A stretch of 64,000 nt of DNA from Natrinema sp. SYSU A 869. GTDB taxonomy: Archaea; Halobacteriota; Halobacteria; Halobacteriales; Natrialbaceae. Every line of letters begins with the position of its first letter. The first letter of the stretch is position 1. The stretch spans positions 3,286,001 to 3,350,000 of the forward strand of contig NZ_CP082249.1 in the NCBI RefSeq assembly GCF_019879105.1, read 5' to 3'. The translations under genes and the position numbers were made by a program. This document shows positions 43,178 through 53,423 of this stretch, piece by piece. A model generated the notes under the pieces. That model worked only from the letters and a program-made list of their open reading frames with translations. It did no database searches and was not told the origin of the DNA.

Positions 43178-44092
43178 TCACGGCGTGCCGACGCCGGTCG
43201 AGAACCCCACCGCGTCGGCAATCGTGCGCCGCTTGAGCAGGGCGAAGCCGATGGCGACCAGCACGAAGCCGACGACCGTCAGCACGCCGATCTTCTCGCC
43301 GAGCAGGAAGACGCTCGCAACCGTCGCGACGATCGGGACCAGGTAGCCGATCAGCGCCGCCTCGAACGCGCCGTGTTCCTCGAGCACCCTGAAGTAGATC
43401 AGGAAGGCGATCGCGGTCGCGAAGACGCCGAGGTAGAGCAGCGCTCCCACCGAGACGGCGCTGATCATCTCGGCGCTAGGCAGCTCGTCGGTACCGAGGC
43501 TGACCGTGTGCAAGACGAGTCCACCGATGAGCATCGACCAACCGACCAGCGGCAGCCGATCGATGGTCGGGCCGGCCCGCTGAATCAGGACGCCGCCGAG
43601 CGCGACGCTGCAGACCTGCCCGACGATGAGCAGTCGCGGGGCGGTGTTGCCCGCCAGCAGGTTTCCGGGATCGGGCTGGATGACCAGCCCGACGCCCAGA
43701 AAGCCGATAGCTGCGCCGACGGCCCCGAGCGCCGAGAGCCGCTCACCCAGCAACGGGATCGCCCATAGCGCAGTGATAATCGGGACCAGCCCCTGCAAGA
43801 TCGCGGCAACGCCGCTCGGAACCGTCTGCTGGCCGATAAAGAGGAGGCCGTTGCCGGCGATGAGGAAGACGCCGCCGCCCGCGACGGCCATGAGATCGTT
43901 CCGCGCGGTCGGTCGCCACTCCTCGACCCGGATAACGGCCGCGATCAGCAACAGGACCGCCGCGATGTCGTACCTGGCGGCCGCGAACAGCAGCGGTGGC
44001 AGATACTCGAGGCCGATCGAAATCGCCGGAAAGGAGAATCCCCAGAGGACGGCGAGCAACAGGAAAAGCGATGCGTCGAGGGACCGAGACAT
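43178..44092 (-). CDS. EamA/DMT-family membrane transporter
   Basis: This 304-residue protein with ten predicted membrane helices is built from two EamA repeats (for example FLLLAVLWGFSFPAISIGLEY at about 8-28 and the second repeat starting near 150). Members export metabolites such as amino acids or take up small polar compounds. The substrate is unknown. The ATG at 44090-44092 is the start of the first helix region. The gene sits in the interval that separates leuD from leuB. Confidence 0.88.
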   Translation of the reverse strand: MSRSLDASLFLLLAVLWGFSFPAISIGLEYLPPLLFAAARYDIAAVLLLIAAVIRVEEWRPTARNDLMAVAGGGVFLIAGNGLLFIGQQTVPSGVAAILQGLVPIITALWAIPLLGERLSALGAVGAAIGFLGVGLVIQPDPGNLLAGNTAPRLLIVGQVCSVALGGVLIQRAGPTIDRLPLVGWSMLIGGLVLHTVSLGTDELPSAEMISAVSVGALLYLGVFATAIAFLIYFRVLEEHGAFEAALIGYLVPIVATVASVFLLGEKIGVLTVVGFVLVAIGFALLKRRTIADAVGFSTGVGTP

Positions 44093-44292
44093 ACGGTGTG
44101 AGTCGGGGACAGTCCCCGAAATCGCTGGCGGTTCCGGTATGGGTCTGCCGCTATCGCGGAGCGGCTCGAGGGGTGCCAGTCGAGTCGCGACCCTGCTCAA
44201 GCCACACATTCAACGCGACGCTGCACAACGGCGAACGGACTCGGTCGTACAGCCGTCCCGACCTTTATGCGGTGTCCGTTCGTGGGTCGGCC

Positions 44293-44682
44293 ATGAGTCA
44301 CTGGACGAGCGTCGTCTTCGAACCCGGCGACCGCGACCCGGACGACGTGGAAGCGGACCTCCGGGCGTCGATCCGATCGGCGGACGAGACCGTCTGTCGG
44401 GAACGGGAGGATCCGAAGACGTGGCAGGAAGACGACGGCCGTGTCGGCTGGTACCTCCACGGATTCGCGTACGACGAGACGTTCGCCGCGCTGACGGTGC
44501 CCTGTCGTCGCGCGCTCGCGATGGACATCACCGACACCGAGGAGGCGGCGACCGGCTACCTCTACGAGTGGGTCGACGGTGTGTTCCTGCGGACCGATGT
44601 CTACACCGACACCGAGTACGGCCGCAAGAGTCTCGATTACTTCCTGCTCGAACACGGGCTACAGGGGGAGCGTCGTGTCTGA
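44293..44682 (+). CDS. conserved haloarchaeal protein
   Basis: The 129-residue soluble acidic protein starts MSHWTSVVFEPGDRDPDDVE and ends YGRKSLDYFLLEHGLQGERRV. It has no membrane segment and no motif that I recognise. Its end overlaps the GTG that is the probable start of the downstream HEAT-repeat gene, suggesting the two are co-transcribed. Confidence 0.65.
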   Translation: MSHWTSVVFEPGDRDPDDVEADLRASIRSADETVCREREDPKTWQEDDGRVGWYLHGFAYDETFAALTVPCRRALAMDITDTEEAATGYLYEWVDGVFLRTDVYTDTEYGRKSLDYFLLEHGLQGERRV

Positions 44683-47091
44683 GTCGCTGCCCCCGCCGCG
44701 TTATGGGCACTCCGCGCGTTCGCCGACCGCCTCGTCGAGCGCGGGACGCCGCGAGGCGACGATACCGAGACGACGGTGACGGCGGCCTGCGAACGCGAGC
44801 CCGACGCCGTCCGGGGTGAACTTGCGGCGCTCGCGGACACGGTTCGAGGCGAGTGCGCACCCGAGTTCGACGGCGACCGAGAGGAGGCAGCTCGGACCGT
44901 TTTCGCCGCGTTCGCGGTCGCCGGTGGTCGGCTCTTCGCGACCGTGCCCGAGGCCGCGTGGGACGCGGTCGACGCCGCGGTGACCGCCCGCGAATCCGAC
45001 GGCCCCGTCGGTAGCTACGCCCGTGCGATCGTCCGTACCGTGCCGTTTCCGACCGAATCTGGAACGATGAACGGACCACAGCTCGCCGTCAGCGACGTCA
45101 GAGAGCGCCTCGAGGACTCCGACTGGCGCTCCACTGCCGTCCATCTGTGTACCCGACACGGCGCTCCCGAGGAGTGCCTCGAGCCGCTCGCGGCGTGTCT
45201 GGACGCCGATCCGGCGACCCGCCGGCAGGCAGCGAGGGCGATCGATTGGAGTGATCGCCGGCCGGACGGCGTCGCCGACCGCCTGCTCGAGGCGACCGAC
45301 GACGACGATCCGACGGTCCGGGCGGGGGCAGTCGGCGCGCTCTGCCATCAGTGCTGGATGCGCGACGGTGTTCCCGAGTGGGGCGACGAGGCGATGGCGG
45401 CGCTGGCCGACGCGCTCGTCGACGACGCGCGGGTCGTTCGCGTCCGTGCTGCGGGCGTGCTCGATTGTTACCCGTCGTATCTCCCCGAATCGGCGCTGTG
45501 GAGTGCGCTCGAGCCCGAGACACGCGGTCGACTGGCGCTCGGCGCGCTCCGGGCCGATCTCGACGAGACGGCGATCGACGAGTGCTACTGGCAGGTCGAT
45601 TCGACGCTCGTCGGGGCACTCGACGCGACCGCGACGCGGGCTGTCCGCGAGGAGTTTCGGGCCCTCGGATGGCCCGTGGAGGATGGCAGCGAAGATCTCG
45701 ACTCGTCTCCCCTCGCTCGGTCGGCGATCGCCGCCGCTGCGGAAACTGACCCGGGCGGGATCGACGATCCGGTGGCGTACGTCGAGGCGGTCCGCGACCG
45801 GATCGGGACTGACGGCGTCGATCAGTACGAATCTCGACTCCTCCGGGCGCTGTTCGCGACCGATCCGGACGTCGTTACTGACGCCGTTCCGGCGCTCGTT
45901 ACGGCGCTCGAGACCGAGTCACCGGATGCAGACAGCCGCGAAGCGGCGCGGACGCTCGCAACCGTTCGGGAGGACACTCCCGACGCAGTGTCGGTCGTCC
46001 AGGAGACGCTCGTGGCCGCCGTCGGCGATCCGAGCGAGCGAGGGATACTCCGGGAAAAGCGATTAGTCGCGCTCGCGGCGATCGATCCCGACGCGGCTGC
46101 CTCGGAGCTGCGAGCCGCCTGCGAGTCCGTCGACAGGTACGGCTCAAGCGTCGGCAGGACCGTGGAGACGGTCGCGGCGACGACTCCTGCTGTGGTCGCG
46201 GCGGTGTCCGATGCCGCCGTCGCCGCGCTCGAGGAATCGGACGACAAACGGAACGAGCGCCTGCTCCGGGGACTGGCGACCGTCGCGGACCACGATCCCG
46301 ATGCGCTCGTCTCGTCCGCAGACGCATTCGTCGACCGGCTCATCGCCGTGCATCCGGAAACGCGAACCGCTGCCGGTCGCGTCCTGCGGACGCTCCGGGG
46401 GTCACACCCCAAGGCGGTACCCGACGTGGCCGCGCCGCTCGTCGAGACCGACCCCGACGATCCGGCATGGCCGCTCGGTCCCGCCGCGAGCGAATCGTCC
46501 GAACTGGGTGGCCGTGCGGTGCGAGAGGCGATGTCGATGCTCGACTATCGCGGCGACCTGTGGGCACGTCGGTGTGGCGGATCGATCGCCGCGGTCGCGG
46601 TCGGCGACCCAGAGCAGGGACGAGCGGGCGCTCGAGAACTGGTCTCAAGGCTTTCCGATGACGATACCGGTCGATACGGGGCCTACGCATTCGTCGAGCT
46701 CGCGGAGCGGGAGCCAACGGTCGCGGCCGTCGCCGTCGACGACCTCGTTCGTCACCTGCGGGCCGGCTACCCAGACGACTACACGGCCGCCGACTGGCTT
46801 GGTAACGCGCTGCTCCCGATCGCGGACGCAGCACCCGACGCGGTCCGGGACGCGATTACGGCACACTACGGGGGGCCGACCGCGTTCGTCGACGCGGACA
46901 TCGACCGACGATCACACCGCGAACGGATCGTCTCAGCGGCCGCGTTCAGCGACGACGGATCCGAAACGGTGACGGGCGGGGTCGACGAATCGGACGGCTC
47001 GACTCCGGAAAACGCGGACGAGGGCGGGGGCGACCTACTGCAATCGCTGTTGGATCGAGTTCTCGGAGAAAACGAAACGGATGACCGCTGA
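44675..47091 (+). CDS. HEAT-repeat-like protein, 5' frame break in a C run
   Basis: This large helical-repeat protein (about 800 residues) consists of many Ala/Asp-rich helix pairs of the HEAT type, for example PTVRAGAVGALCHQC and VRVRAAGVLDCYPSYLPE. Such proteins are scaffolds that bind other proteins. The coding frame first shows a usable start at GTG 44776, but coding-like residues ALWALRAFADRLVERG lie upstream in that frame. A GTG at 44675 (MSESLPP) overlapping the preceding stop would join them if the run of five C at about 44690 had one more C. Frame break or sequence error is likely. It ends 3 bp before leuD, facing it. Confidence 0.7.
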
Positions 47092-47094
47092 GGC

Positions 47095-47736
47095 TTACTC
47101 GGCCTCGGGAATCGCCGCGTCGTCGACGTACGGCAGTTCTCGAGCCTTCTCGCGGACCGCGCCGGCGTTGGACTTCATCAGCGCCGTCGTGTCCCAGACA
47201 CCCTCGACGAGAGCCTTGCGCTGGGCGTCGTCGACGGTGACGTCGATCGTCTCGTCGCCGTAGGTAACCGTCTCAGCTTCGATGTCGATATCGATCTCGC
47301 CGTCGGGGTTCGTGTCGACCCAGTCCTGCAGATCCTGAATCGTCTCGCTATCGGCCGTCACGGTCGGAATTCCGAGGGCCAGACAGTTGCCCGCGAAAAT
47401 CTCGGCGAAGCTCTCGCCGATGAGCGCGTCAATCCCCCAGCGCATCAGTGCCTGGGGTGCGTGCTCTCTCGAGGAGCCACAGCCGAAGTTGCTGTTGACG
47501 ACCATCACCGAGGAATCCTGATAGCGGTCCTCGTTGAAGGGGTGCTCCTTCTGATTGTCGTCGTCGTCGAACCGCAGATCGAAGAACGCGAACTCGCCCA
47601 GTCCGTCGAAGGTGACGACCTTCATGAAGCGGGCGGGGATGATCTGGTCCGTGTCGATATCGTTGCCCTGAATCGGGATGCCCGAGCCGGAGACGTAGTT
47701 GACTTCGGGAATGTCGACCGCACCATCTCCGCTCAT
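47095..47736 (-). CDS. leuD: 3-isopropylmalate dehydratase small subunit
   Basis: The 213-residue protein is the swivelling-domain partner of LeuC in isomerising 2- to 3-isopropylmalate. Features are [15 protein letters not shown] (about 25-39), [22 protein letters not shown] (about 80-101) and [13 protein letters not shown] (about 112-124). Its start overlaps the leuC stop by 4 bp, indicating translational coupling. Confidence 0.94.
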   Translation of the reverse strand: MSGDGAVDIPEVNYVSGSGIPIQGNDIDTDQIIPARFMKVVTFDGLGEFAFFDLRFDDDDNQKEHPFNEDRYQDSSVMVVNSNFGCGSSREHAPQALMRWGIDALIGESFAEIFAGNCLALGIPTVTADSETIQDLQDWVDTNPDGEIDIDIEAETVTYGDETIDVTVDDAQRKALVEGVWDTTALMKSNAGAVREKARELPYVDDAAIPEAE

Positions 47737-49154
47737 GCCAGATTCACCTCCTTCAATTCGCGCACGTCAGAGACCTCCCCGGTGATCGCCGCCGCGGCGA
47801 CCATTCGCGGGCTCATCAGGACGGTCCGCCCGTCCTTCGATCCCTGGCGGCCGACGAAGTTCCGGTTCGAGGAGGAGGCACAGGCCTCGTCGCCCTCGAG
47901 CTGGTCTTCGTTCATGCCCAGACACATCGAACAACCGGCGTTGCGCCACTCGAAGCCGGCTTCCTCGAAGGTGTCCTTGAGGCCTTCTTCCTCGGCGGTC
48001 TTCTGTACGCGCTGGCTGCCGGGGACGACCATCGCGCGGACGTCATCGGCGACTTCGCGGCCCTCGACGATCCGGGCGGCGCGTCGCAGGTCCGGCAGGC
48101 GAGCGTTCGTACAGGAGCCAAGGAAGGCGACGTCGATGTTGTAGCCTTCCATCGTGTCGCCTGGTTCGACGCGCATGTGCTCTTGGGCGCGTCGGGCCGT
48201 GTCTTGTTTCTCTTCGGGAAGTTCTTCCGCCTCTGGAATCGGGTCGTTGATGCCGATCCCCTGACCTGGGGTGGTCCCCCAGGTGACGACCGGTTCGAGT
48301 TCGTTCGCGTCGATGTGGATGACGTCGTCGTATTCGGCATCCTCGTCGGAGCGGATCGATTCCCAGTAGGGTTTGAGGTCGTCAAACTTCTCCGGGTTTT
48401 CCTGAAAGTAATCGGTCTGCTCGAGCCACTCGTAGGTGGTCTCGTCGGGGTTGACGTAGCCCGCGCGAGCGCCGCCCTCGATGGACATGTTACAGATCGA
48501 CATGCGACCTTCCATGCCGAGGCTTTCGATGGCCTCGCCGGCGTACTCGTAGACGTAGCCGACGCCGCCCTCGGTGCCGAGACGGCGGATGATCTCGAGG
48601 ATGATGTCTTTCGCTTCGACACCCTCGCCGAGTTCGCCGTCGACCTGGATCTTGCGGACCTTCTGTTTCTCCATGGCGACGGTGCCCGTCGCGAGCACAT
48701 CGCGGATCTGGGAGGTGCCGATGCCGAAGGCGAGCGCGCCGAAGGCACCGTGAGTCGAGGTGTGGGAGTCCCCACAGACGATCGTCTTGCCGGGCTGGGT
48801 GATGCCCTGCTCCGGTCCAATGACGTGGACGATCCCCTGATCGCCCGTCGTCGGGTCCGAGAACTCGATGCCCGCGTCGCGGACGTTCTCCTCGAGTTCG
48901 GCCATCATCTCCTCGGCCGCGTCCTCCTTGTACGGACGGGACTGGTCGGCCGTCGGGACGATGTGGTCGACCGTCGCGTGGGTCAGTTCCGGAAAGGCGA
49001 CCTCGAGGTCGCGCTCGCGGAGCATCCCGAACGCTTGCGGGCTGGTCACCTCGTGAATGAGGTGGAGGCCGATGAACAGCTGATCCTGTCCGGTCGGCAG
49101 CGTGGTGACTTTGTGTCGATCCCAGACCTTGTCGTACAGTGTGCCTTCGCTCAT
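47733..49154 (-). CDS. leuC: 3-isopropylmalate dehydratase large subunit
   Basis: The 473-residue aconitase-family subunit holds the 4Fe-4S cluster. The Cys ligands are in [11 protein letters not shown] (about 350) and [11 protein letters not shown] (about 408-418), and substrate residues lie in [22 protein letters not shown] (about 128-149). It begins [19 protein letters not shown]. The length is normal. It overlaps both neighbours by 4 bp in the leu/ilv operon. Confidence 0.95.
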   Translation of the reverse strand: MSEGTLYDKVWDRHKVTTLPTGQDQLFIGLHLIHEVTSPQAFGMLRERDLEVAFPELTHATVDHIVPTADQSRPYKEDAAEEMMAELEENVRDAGIEFSDPTTGDQGIVHVIGPEQGITQPGKTIVCGDSHTSTHGAFGALAFGIGTSQIRDVLATGTVAMEKQKVRKIQVDGELGEGVEAKDIILEIIRRLGTEGGVGYVYEYAGEAIESLGMEGRMSICNMSIEGGARAGYVNPDETTYEWLEQTDYFQENPEKFDDLKPYWESIRSDEDAEYDDVIHIDANELEPVVTWGTTPGQGIGINDPIPEAEELPEEKQDTARRAQEHMRVEPGDTMEGYNIDVAFLGSCTNARLPDLRRAARIVEGREVADDVRAMVVPGSQRVQKTAEEEGLKDTFEEAGFEWRNAGCSMCLGMNEDQLEGDEACASSSNRNFVGRQGSKDGRTVLMSPRMVAAAAITGEVSDVRELKEVNLA

Positions 49155-49462
49155 TCCTCGTCCTCTACTACGGTGTCTCGGTTAGTACGCTGTCCGTGCT
49201 CGGTTCCGCGTTCGAAGACGCGGTTCGCATCGTCGGCCTGTTTCGGCGGCGTGTGGTCGACGTCGCGCATTGTCTCGCCTGCGTCGGTCTGTCCGTCGGT
49301 CTCGTCATCCTCGGTGGCTCCGGTCGCAGCCGGTTCGGGTTCGCCCCCGTCAGCTGCGACGGTCGGTCCGCGACTGAACAGCCGGCCAGCCGTCTCCCCA
49401 GTAGAGGGGTTGGTGTGGCTGACAGCAGCCATCGTGTCTGTCGTGTCGTCAGTTTCGTTCAT
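49151..49462 (-). CDS. small disordered acidic protein in the leu/ilv operon
   Basis: The 103-residue protein is rich in Thr, Asp, Glu and Gly, with little hydrophobic content, and is probably disordered. It starts [20 protein letters not shown]. It lies between ilvC and leuC, and its stop overlaps the leuC ATG. Haloarchaeal leu/ilv operons often carry a short gene here. A regulatory or stabilising role is only a guess. Confidence 0.55.
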   Translation of the reverse strand: MNETDDTTDTMAAVSHTNPSTGETAGRLFSRGPTVAADGGEPEPAATGATEDDETDGQTDAGETMRDVDHTPPKQADDANRVFERGTEHGQRTNRDTVVEDEE

Positions 49463-49477
49463 GGTCGCTCGGTCTCG

Positions 49478-50533
49478 TTAGTCGTCCGCCTGCACTTCGA
49501 CGGACTCGGTTTCGTCTTCGCTCTCGTCTTCCTCGGCCCAGGCGAACAGGTCGCGTAGTCGCTCGCCGACCGCCTCGATCTCGTGGTTCTTCTCGGCCTC
49601 TCGAAGCTGGTTGTAGCTTGGGCGATCGGCTTGGTTCTCGAGGATCCATTCGCGCGTGAACTCGCCGTTCTGGATCTCCTCGAGGACCTCGTCCATGTTC
49701 TCACGGACGGATTCGTCGACGATGCGGTCGCCGCGGGTGAGACCGCCGTACTCGGCGGTATCAGAGACGGAGTTCCACATCTCCATGTTTCCGCCTTCGT
49801 ACATCAGGTCGACGATCAGCTTGAGCTCGTTGAGACACTCGAAGTAGGCGATCTCCGGCGAGTAGCCGGCGTCGACGAGTGCCTCGTAGCCGTGTTTGAC
49901 TAGCGAGGTGACACCGCCACAGAGGACGGCCTGCTCGCCGAAGAGATCGGACTCGACCTCCTCCTGGAACGTCGTCTCGATGACGCCCGCGCGGGTACAG
50001 CCGATCCCCTTCGCGTACGCCAGCGCGCGTTCCTTGGCGTCGCCCGTTGTGTCCTGATAGATCGCCAGCAGGCCGGGTGTCCCCTCGTCGTTCTCGAAGT
50101 TCCGGCGGACGAGGTGGCCCGGGCTCTTGGGCGCGACCATCGTCACGTCGACGTCTTCCGGCGGCTCGATCTGGTTGTAGTGGATGTTCAGCCCGTGGGC
50201 GAACTGTAGCGTGTCCCCCGCCTCGAGGTTCGGCTTGATGGCGTTCTCGTAGACCGCCGACTGGACGGTGTCGGGCACGAGCACGGAGATGTAGGAGGCC
50301 TTCGCGGCCGCGTCGGCGGGCGTCGCGACAGTCAGCCCGTCCGCTTCGGCGGCCGATCGCGAGGACGACCCCTCGCGCAGGCCGACGACCACGTCGACCC
50401 CGCTATCGTGGAGGCTCAGTGCGTGGGCGTGTCCCTGGCTCCCGTAGCCGAGGACGGCCGCGGTGTCATCATCGAGGGTTGATACGTCTGCGTCGTCGTC
50501 GTAGTAGATGTCGGTGGTGAATTCGTCAGTCAT
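49478..50533 (-). CDS. ilvC: ketol-acid reductoisomerase
   Basis: The 351-residue class I enzyme performs the second step of valine and isoleucine synthesis. The NADP site is [18 protein letters not shown] (about 28-45) with [12 protein letters not shown] downstream, and the acid-rich knotted domain contains [12 protein letters not shown] and the [17 protein letters not shown] segment (about 230-246). The C-terminus carries an acidic extension typical of halophiles. It overlaps ilvN by 8 bp. Confidence 0.95.
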   Translation of the reverse strand: MTDEFTTDIYYDDDADVSTLDDDTAAVLGYGSQGHAHALSLHDSGVDVVVGLREGSSSRSAAEADGLTVATPADAAAKASYISVLVPDTVQSAVYENAIKPNLEAGDTLQFAHGLNIHYNQIEPPEDVDVTMVAPKSPGHLVRRNFENDEGTPGLLAIYQDTTGDAKERALAYAKGIGCTRAGVIETTFQEEVESDLFGEQAVLCGGVTSLVKHGYEALVDAGYSPEIAYFECLNELKLIVDLMYEGGNMEMWNSVSDTAEYGGLTRGDRIVDESVRENMDEVLEEIQNGEFTREWILENQADRPSYNQLREAEKNHEIEAVGERLRDLFAWAEEDESEDETESVEVQADD

Positions 50534-51188
50534 CGTCTGCTCTTTGGTATTGGTCGTCGCGGTTCGCCTCGTCGGCGGGCTGTGCTGTCGAACCGGCTGT
50601 GGCCGTTTGGTCGGTACCGCGGGCCAACGCTGTCGTCCCCGTTCGGGAGATTTCCCGGATACCGAACTGGCTGAACGTCTCGACTGCGGCCTCGATCTTC
50701 TGGCGCGCTCCGGTCACTTCGACCGTCGCCGTCTCCGGACTCGAGTCGACGGTCTTGGCGTCGTACATGTCCGCAACGGCTGCGACCTGATCGGGTCGCT
50801 CGGCGTTGACCTTGATGAGTGCGAGCTCCCGGCGCATCGCGTCGGGCTCGAGTTCGCGCACGGAGATGACCGGCACGAGCTTGCGCAGTTGCTTCTCGAC
50901 CTGGTCGATGCCCGGATCGGGTTCCTCGACGACGATTGTGATCCGTGCACGATCCTCGTCTTCCGTCGGGCCGACGGTCAGGCTCTCGATGTTGAACTGC
51001 CGCCTCGAGAACAGTCCCGAGACGTCGGAAAGCACGCCGGGTTCGTGTTCGACTAGCGCCGAGATGACGGTACGGCGGGGCTCGTGAGTCGCTTCGACCT
51101 CGGGGTCGATGCGAATGCCCTGTTTGTTGCGCCGCCCCGCGGGGGTCGGTCGCTCGTCGGGTTCGGGTCCGTCGAGTCCGCGTTTCAT
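50526..51188 (-). CDS. ilvN: acetolactate synthase small (regulatory) subunit
   Basis: The 220-residue protein has an N-terminal ACT domain ([19 protein letters not shown], about 40-58, then [23 protein letters not shown]) and a C-terminal ALS-type domain. It gives valine feedback control to IlvB. The start at the ATG 51186-51188 lies 100 bp from ilvB. That gap holds three stem-loops. Confidence 0.92.
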   Translation of the reverse strand: MKRGLDGPEPDERPTPAGRRNKQGIRIDPEVEATHEPRRTVISALVEHEPGVLSDVSGLFSRRQFNIESLTVGPTEDEDRARITIVVEEPDPGIDQVEKQLRKLVPVISVRELEPDAMRRELALIKVNAERPDQVAAVADMYDAKTVDSSPETATVEVTGARQKIEAAVETFSQFGIREISRTGTTALARGTDQTATAGSTAQPADEANRDDQYQRADDD

Positions 51189-51202
51189 GCGAAACACCCC
51201 GT

Positions 51203-51229
51203 GATTCGCTGAACGAAGTGAAGCGAATC
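51203..51229. promoter_or_regulatory. stem-loop 1 of three between ilvB and ilvN
   Basis: Perfect inverted repeat GATTCGCT (51203-51210) and AGCGAATC (51222-51229) with an 11-nt loop. It lies 15 bp upstream of the ilvN start and could affect ilvN expression or RNA processing. Confidence 0.4.
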
Positions 51230-51230
51230 T

Positions 51231-51251
51231 CGAGACGGCAGAGCCGTCTCG
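51231..51251. promoter_or_regulatory. stem-loop 2 of three between ilvB and ilvN
   Basis: Perfect 9-bp inverted repeat CGAGACGGC (51231-51239) and GCCGTCTCG (51243-51251) with a 3-nt loop, the strongest hairpin found in the window. Confidence 0.45.
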
Positions 51252-51265
51252 GTGTTTCGGTTGCA

Positions 51266-51286
51266 GTCGGACGCGGTTTGTCCGAC
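51266..51286. promoter_or_regulatory. stem-loop 3 of three between ilvB and ilvN
   Basis: Perfect 7-bp inverted repeat GTCGGAC (51266-51272) and GTCCGAC (51280-51286) with a 7-nt loop, immediately after the ilvB stop codon (51289-51291). Confidence 0.4.
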
Positions 51287-51288
51287 GG

Positions 51289-53097
51289 TCATAGCTGATC
51301 CTCCGCCAGTGCGAACTGGCCATTGTCGCCGCCGCTTGGCACCATCGGATAGACGTTGGCGTCGGGATCGATGTGAACATCGATCACCGAGGGGCCGTCG
51401 TACGCAATCGCGTCCTCGATCGTGTCAGCGACGTCGTCGTAGTCGTCAATCCGGAAGCCCTCAGCACCGAACGCCTCGGCGAGCTTGTCGAACTCGGGCA
51501 TCCAGCTGTAGTCCGACGCGGAGTGACGACCATCGAAGAAGGCGTCCTGCCACTGTCGGACCATGCCGATGTACTCGTTGTTGAGCACGGCGACGGTTAT
51601 GTCGAGCTCCTCGCGGACGGCGACTGATAGGCCCTGTAAGGTCATCAGGAACGAGCCATCACCGTCGATACAGACGACCTCTTGGTCGTCGTCGGCCGCG
51701 ATTCGTGCACCGATCGCGGACGGCAGCCCGTACCCCATCGTTCCGAGTCCGTGACTCGAGACCCAGGTACGGGGCTCGGTGTAGGTCCAGTACTGGCAGG
51801 CCCACATCTGGTGTTGGCCGACACCGGTCGTGACGATGGCTCGATCGCTCGTCGCCTCGTCTAAGGCCTCGATGACGAACTCCGGCTGGACCGGTTTGTC
51901 CTTCGGCGCGTCGTAGGCCATGGAGTAGTCGGATTTCCACTGCTGGCACTGGGCGCGCCACTTCGTCGCTTCCGGCGACTTGTCGACCGCGTCGACAAGC
52001 TGCTCGACGACGGTTTCGGCGTCACCGACTAGCGGGTAGTCCGCGTGGATGTTCTTCGAGATCTCCGCGGGATCGATGTCGACGTGGATGAGATCCGCGT
52101 CGGGCGCGAAGGTCTCGATCCCGCCGGTCAGCCGGTCGTCGAACCGGGTGCCAATTCCGATCAGGGTGTCGCAGTGGGTGATCGCCATGTTGGCGTAGCC
52201 GGTGCCGTGCATTCCCGCCATCTCGAGGGAGAGTTCGTGATCTTCGGGGAACGAACCGATACCGGGCATCGTGGTGATGACTGGAATATCGTGTTCGATG
52301 GCGAACTCCCGACAGGCCTCGCTGGCCTCGCTCTTGATGACGCCGCCGCCGAGCAGCATGACCGGACGAGCGGCGTTCTCGATCCGCTCGGCCGCAGCCT
52401 TAACGATCTCTTCGTCGGCTCGCTCCTGGACCTCGTAGGTCTCGGGCACTGCCGGCGCGTCGGGCTCGCGGTCGGTCTCGCCGTTGGTGATGTCCTTGGG
52501 CAGGTCGACCAGCGTCGGGCCCGGTCGGCCTTCGCCGGCGAGGGCGAACGCCTCGCTAACGTCGCTGCCGACGCGATCCGAGTCGCTCGCGAAGGTGTTG
52601 TTCTTCGTGACCGGCGTCGTGACGCCCGTCGTATCGGTCTCCTGGAAGGCATCGTTGCCGACGAGTTCCGTCGGAACCTGCCCCGTTAGGGCCACGAGCG
52701 GATCCGAGTCCATGTCAGCGTCTGCCAGCCCCGTGACGAGGTTGGTCGCGCCCGGCCCGGATGTCGCCAGGCAGATCCCCGGCTTGCCGGAGACGATGCC
52801 GTAGGCGTCGGCCGCGTGGGCCGCGCCCTGCTCGTGGGCCATCGTCACGTGGCGAATGTCCGAATCGTAAAGGGCGTCGTAGACGGGCATGATCGCCCCG
52901 CCCTGCACGCCGAAGGCGTGCTCAACGCCCGCGTTCTCGAGCGCGCGAACGACGGATTCGGCACCCGTCGTGACGGGCTCGGTCGTCTCGGACTTGACGT
53001 CGTCCTCGGTGGCCGCGTCTGGTGTGGCGCTGTCGGTGATCTGGTCGTCGTCCTGTTCGTCGTCCGCTGGCGAAACTTTTGCTGCGCGTTCGCTCAT
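51289..53097 (-). CDS. ilvB: acetolactate synthase large (catalytic) subunit
   Basis: The 602-residue ThDP- and FAD-dependent enzyme begins branched-chain amino acid synthesis. It has an acidic N-terminal extension (about 1-40), then VEHAFGVQGGAIMPVYDAL (about 57-75), the catalytic Glu region AHEQGAAHAADAYG (about 87), and the ThDP/Mg motif GDGSFLMTLQGL to AVLNNEYIGMVRQW (about 478-520). It lies upstream of ilvN and downstream of leuA in the same direction. Confidence 0.95.
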   Translation of the reverse strand: MSERAAKVSPADDEQDDDQITDSATPDAATEDDVKSETTEPVTTGAESVVRALENAGVEHAFGVQGGAIMPVYDALYDSDIRHVTMAHEQGAAHAADAYGIVSGKPGICLATSGPGATNLVTGLADADMDSDPLVALTGQVPTELVGNDAFQETDTTGVTTPVTKNNTFASDSDRVGSDVSEAFALAGEGRPGPTLVDLPKDITNGETDREPDAPAVPETYEVQERADEEIVKAAAERIENAARPVMLLGGGVIKSEASEACREFAIEHDIPVITTMPGIGSFPEDHELSLEMAGMHGTGYANMAITHCDTLIGIGTRFDDRLTGGIETFAPDADLIHVDIDPAEISKNIHADYPLVGDAETVVEQLVDAVDKSPEATKWRAQCQQWKSDYSMAYDAPKDKPVQPEFVIEALDEATSDRAIVTTGVGQHQMWACQYWTYTEPRTWVSSHGLGTMGYGLPSAIGARIAADDDQEVVCIDGDGSFLMTLQGLSVAVREELDITVAVLNNEYIGMVRQWQDAFFDGRHSASDYSWMPEFDKLAEAFGAEGFRIDDYDDVADTIEDAIAYDGPSVIDVHIDPDANVYPMVPSGGDNGQFALAEDQL

Positions 53098-53423
53098 CGG
53101 TTATCTCCCGCCGTTGTCTGGCGATCGGGTGGTGTACGGTAGTGTGTCATCTGCTGGATCAGTGATCGCTCTGAGAACGATACCGCGAATTCGGGTCCGA
53201 AGCGACGAAGTACTGGGATCGGGGCTAGGACGCCCCTACAATACGAATCGGAGCGAACGCGCTGTTGCCGACCGTGCGAACGCGAGCCGACAGGGGAGCG
53301 CGAACTGTCATTACTGTCTACATAGCTCCCTCGAGGGTCATAATCCTTACGAGTCACTTGGGGACGGTCGCTCGAATGCGACAGCCAGTGCTCGCGGACG
53401 GTGGCAAACGGGACGGACATCCC
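53098..53423. other. intergenic region between leuA and ilvB
   Basis: The 326-bp gap has no supported gene. It separates the end of leuA from the ilvB start, and is larger than other gaps in the operon, so ilvB may have its own promoter. No TATA element of good quality was seen at the expected distance. Confidence 0.4.
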
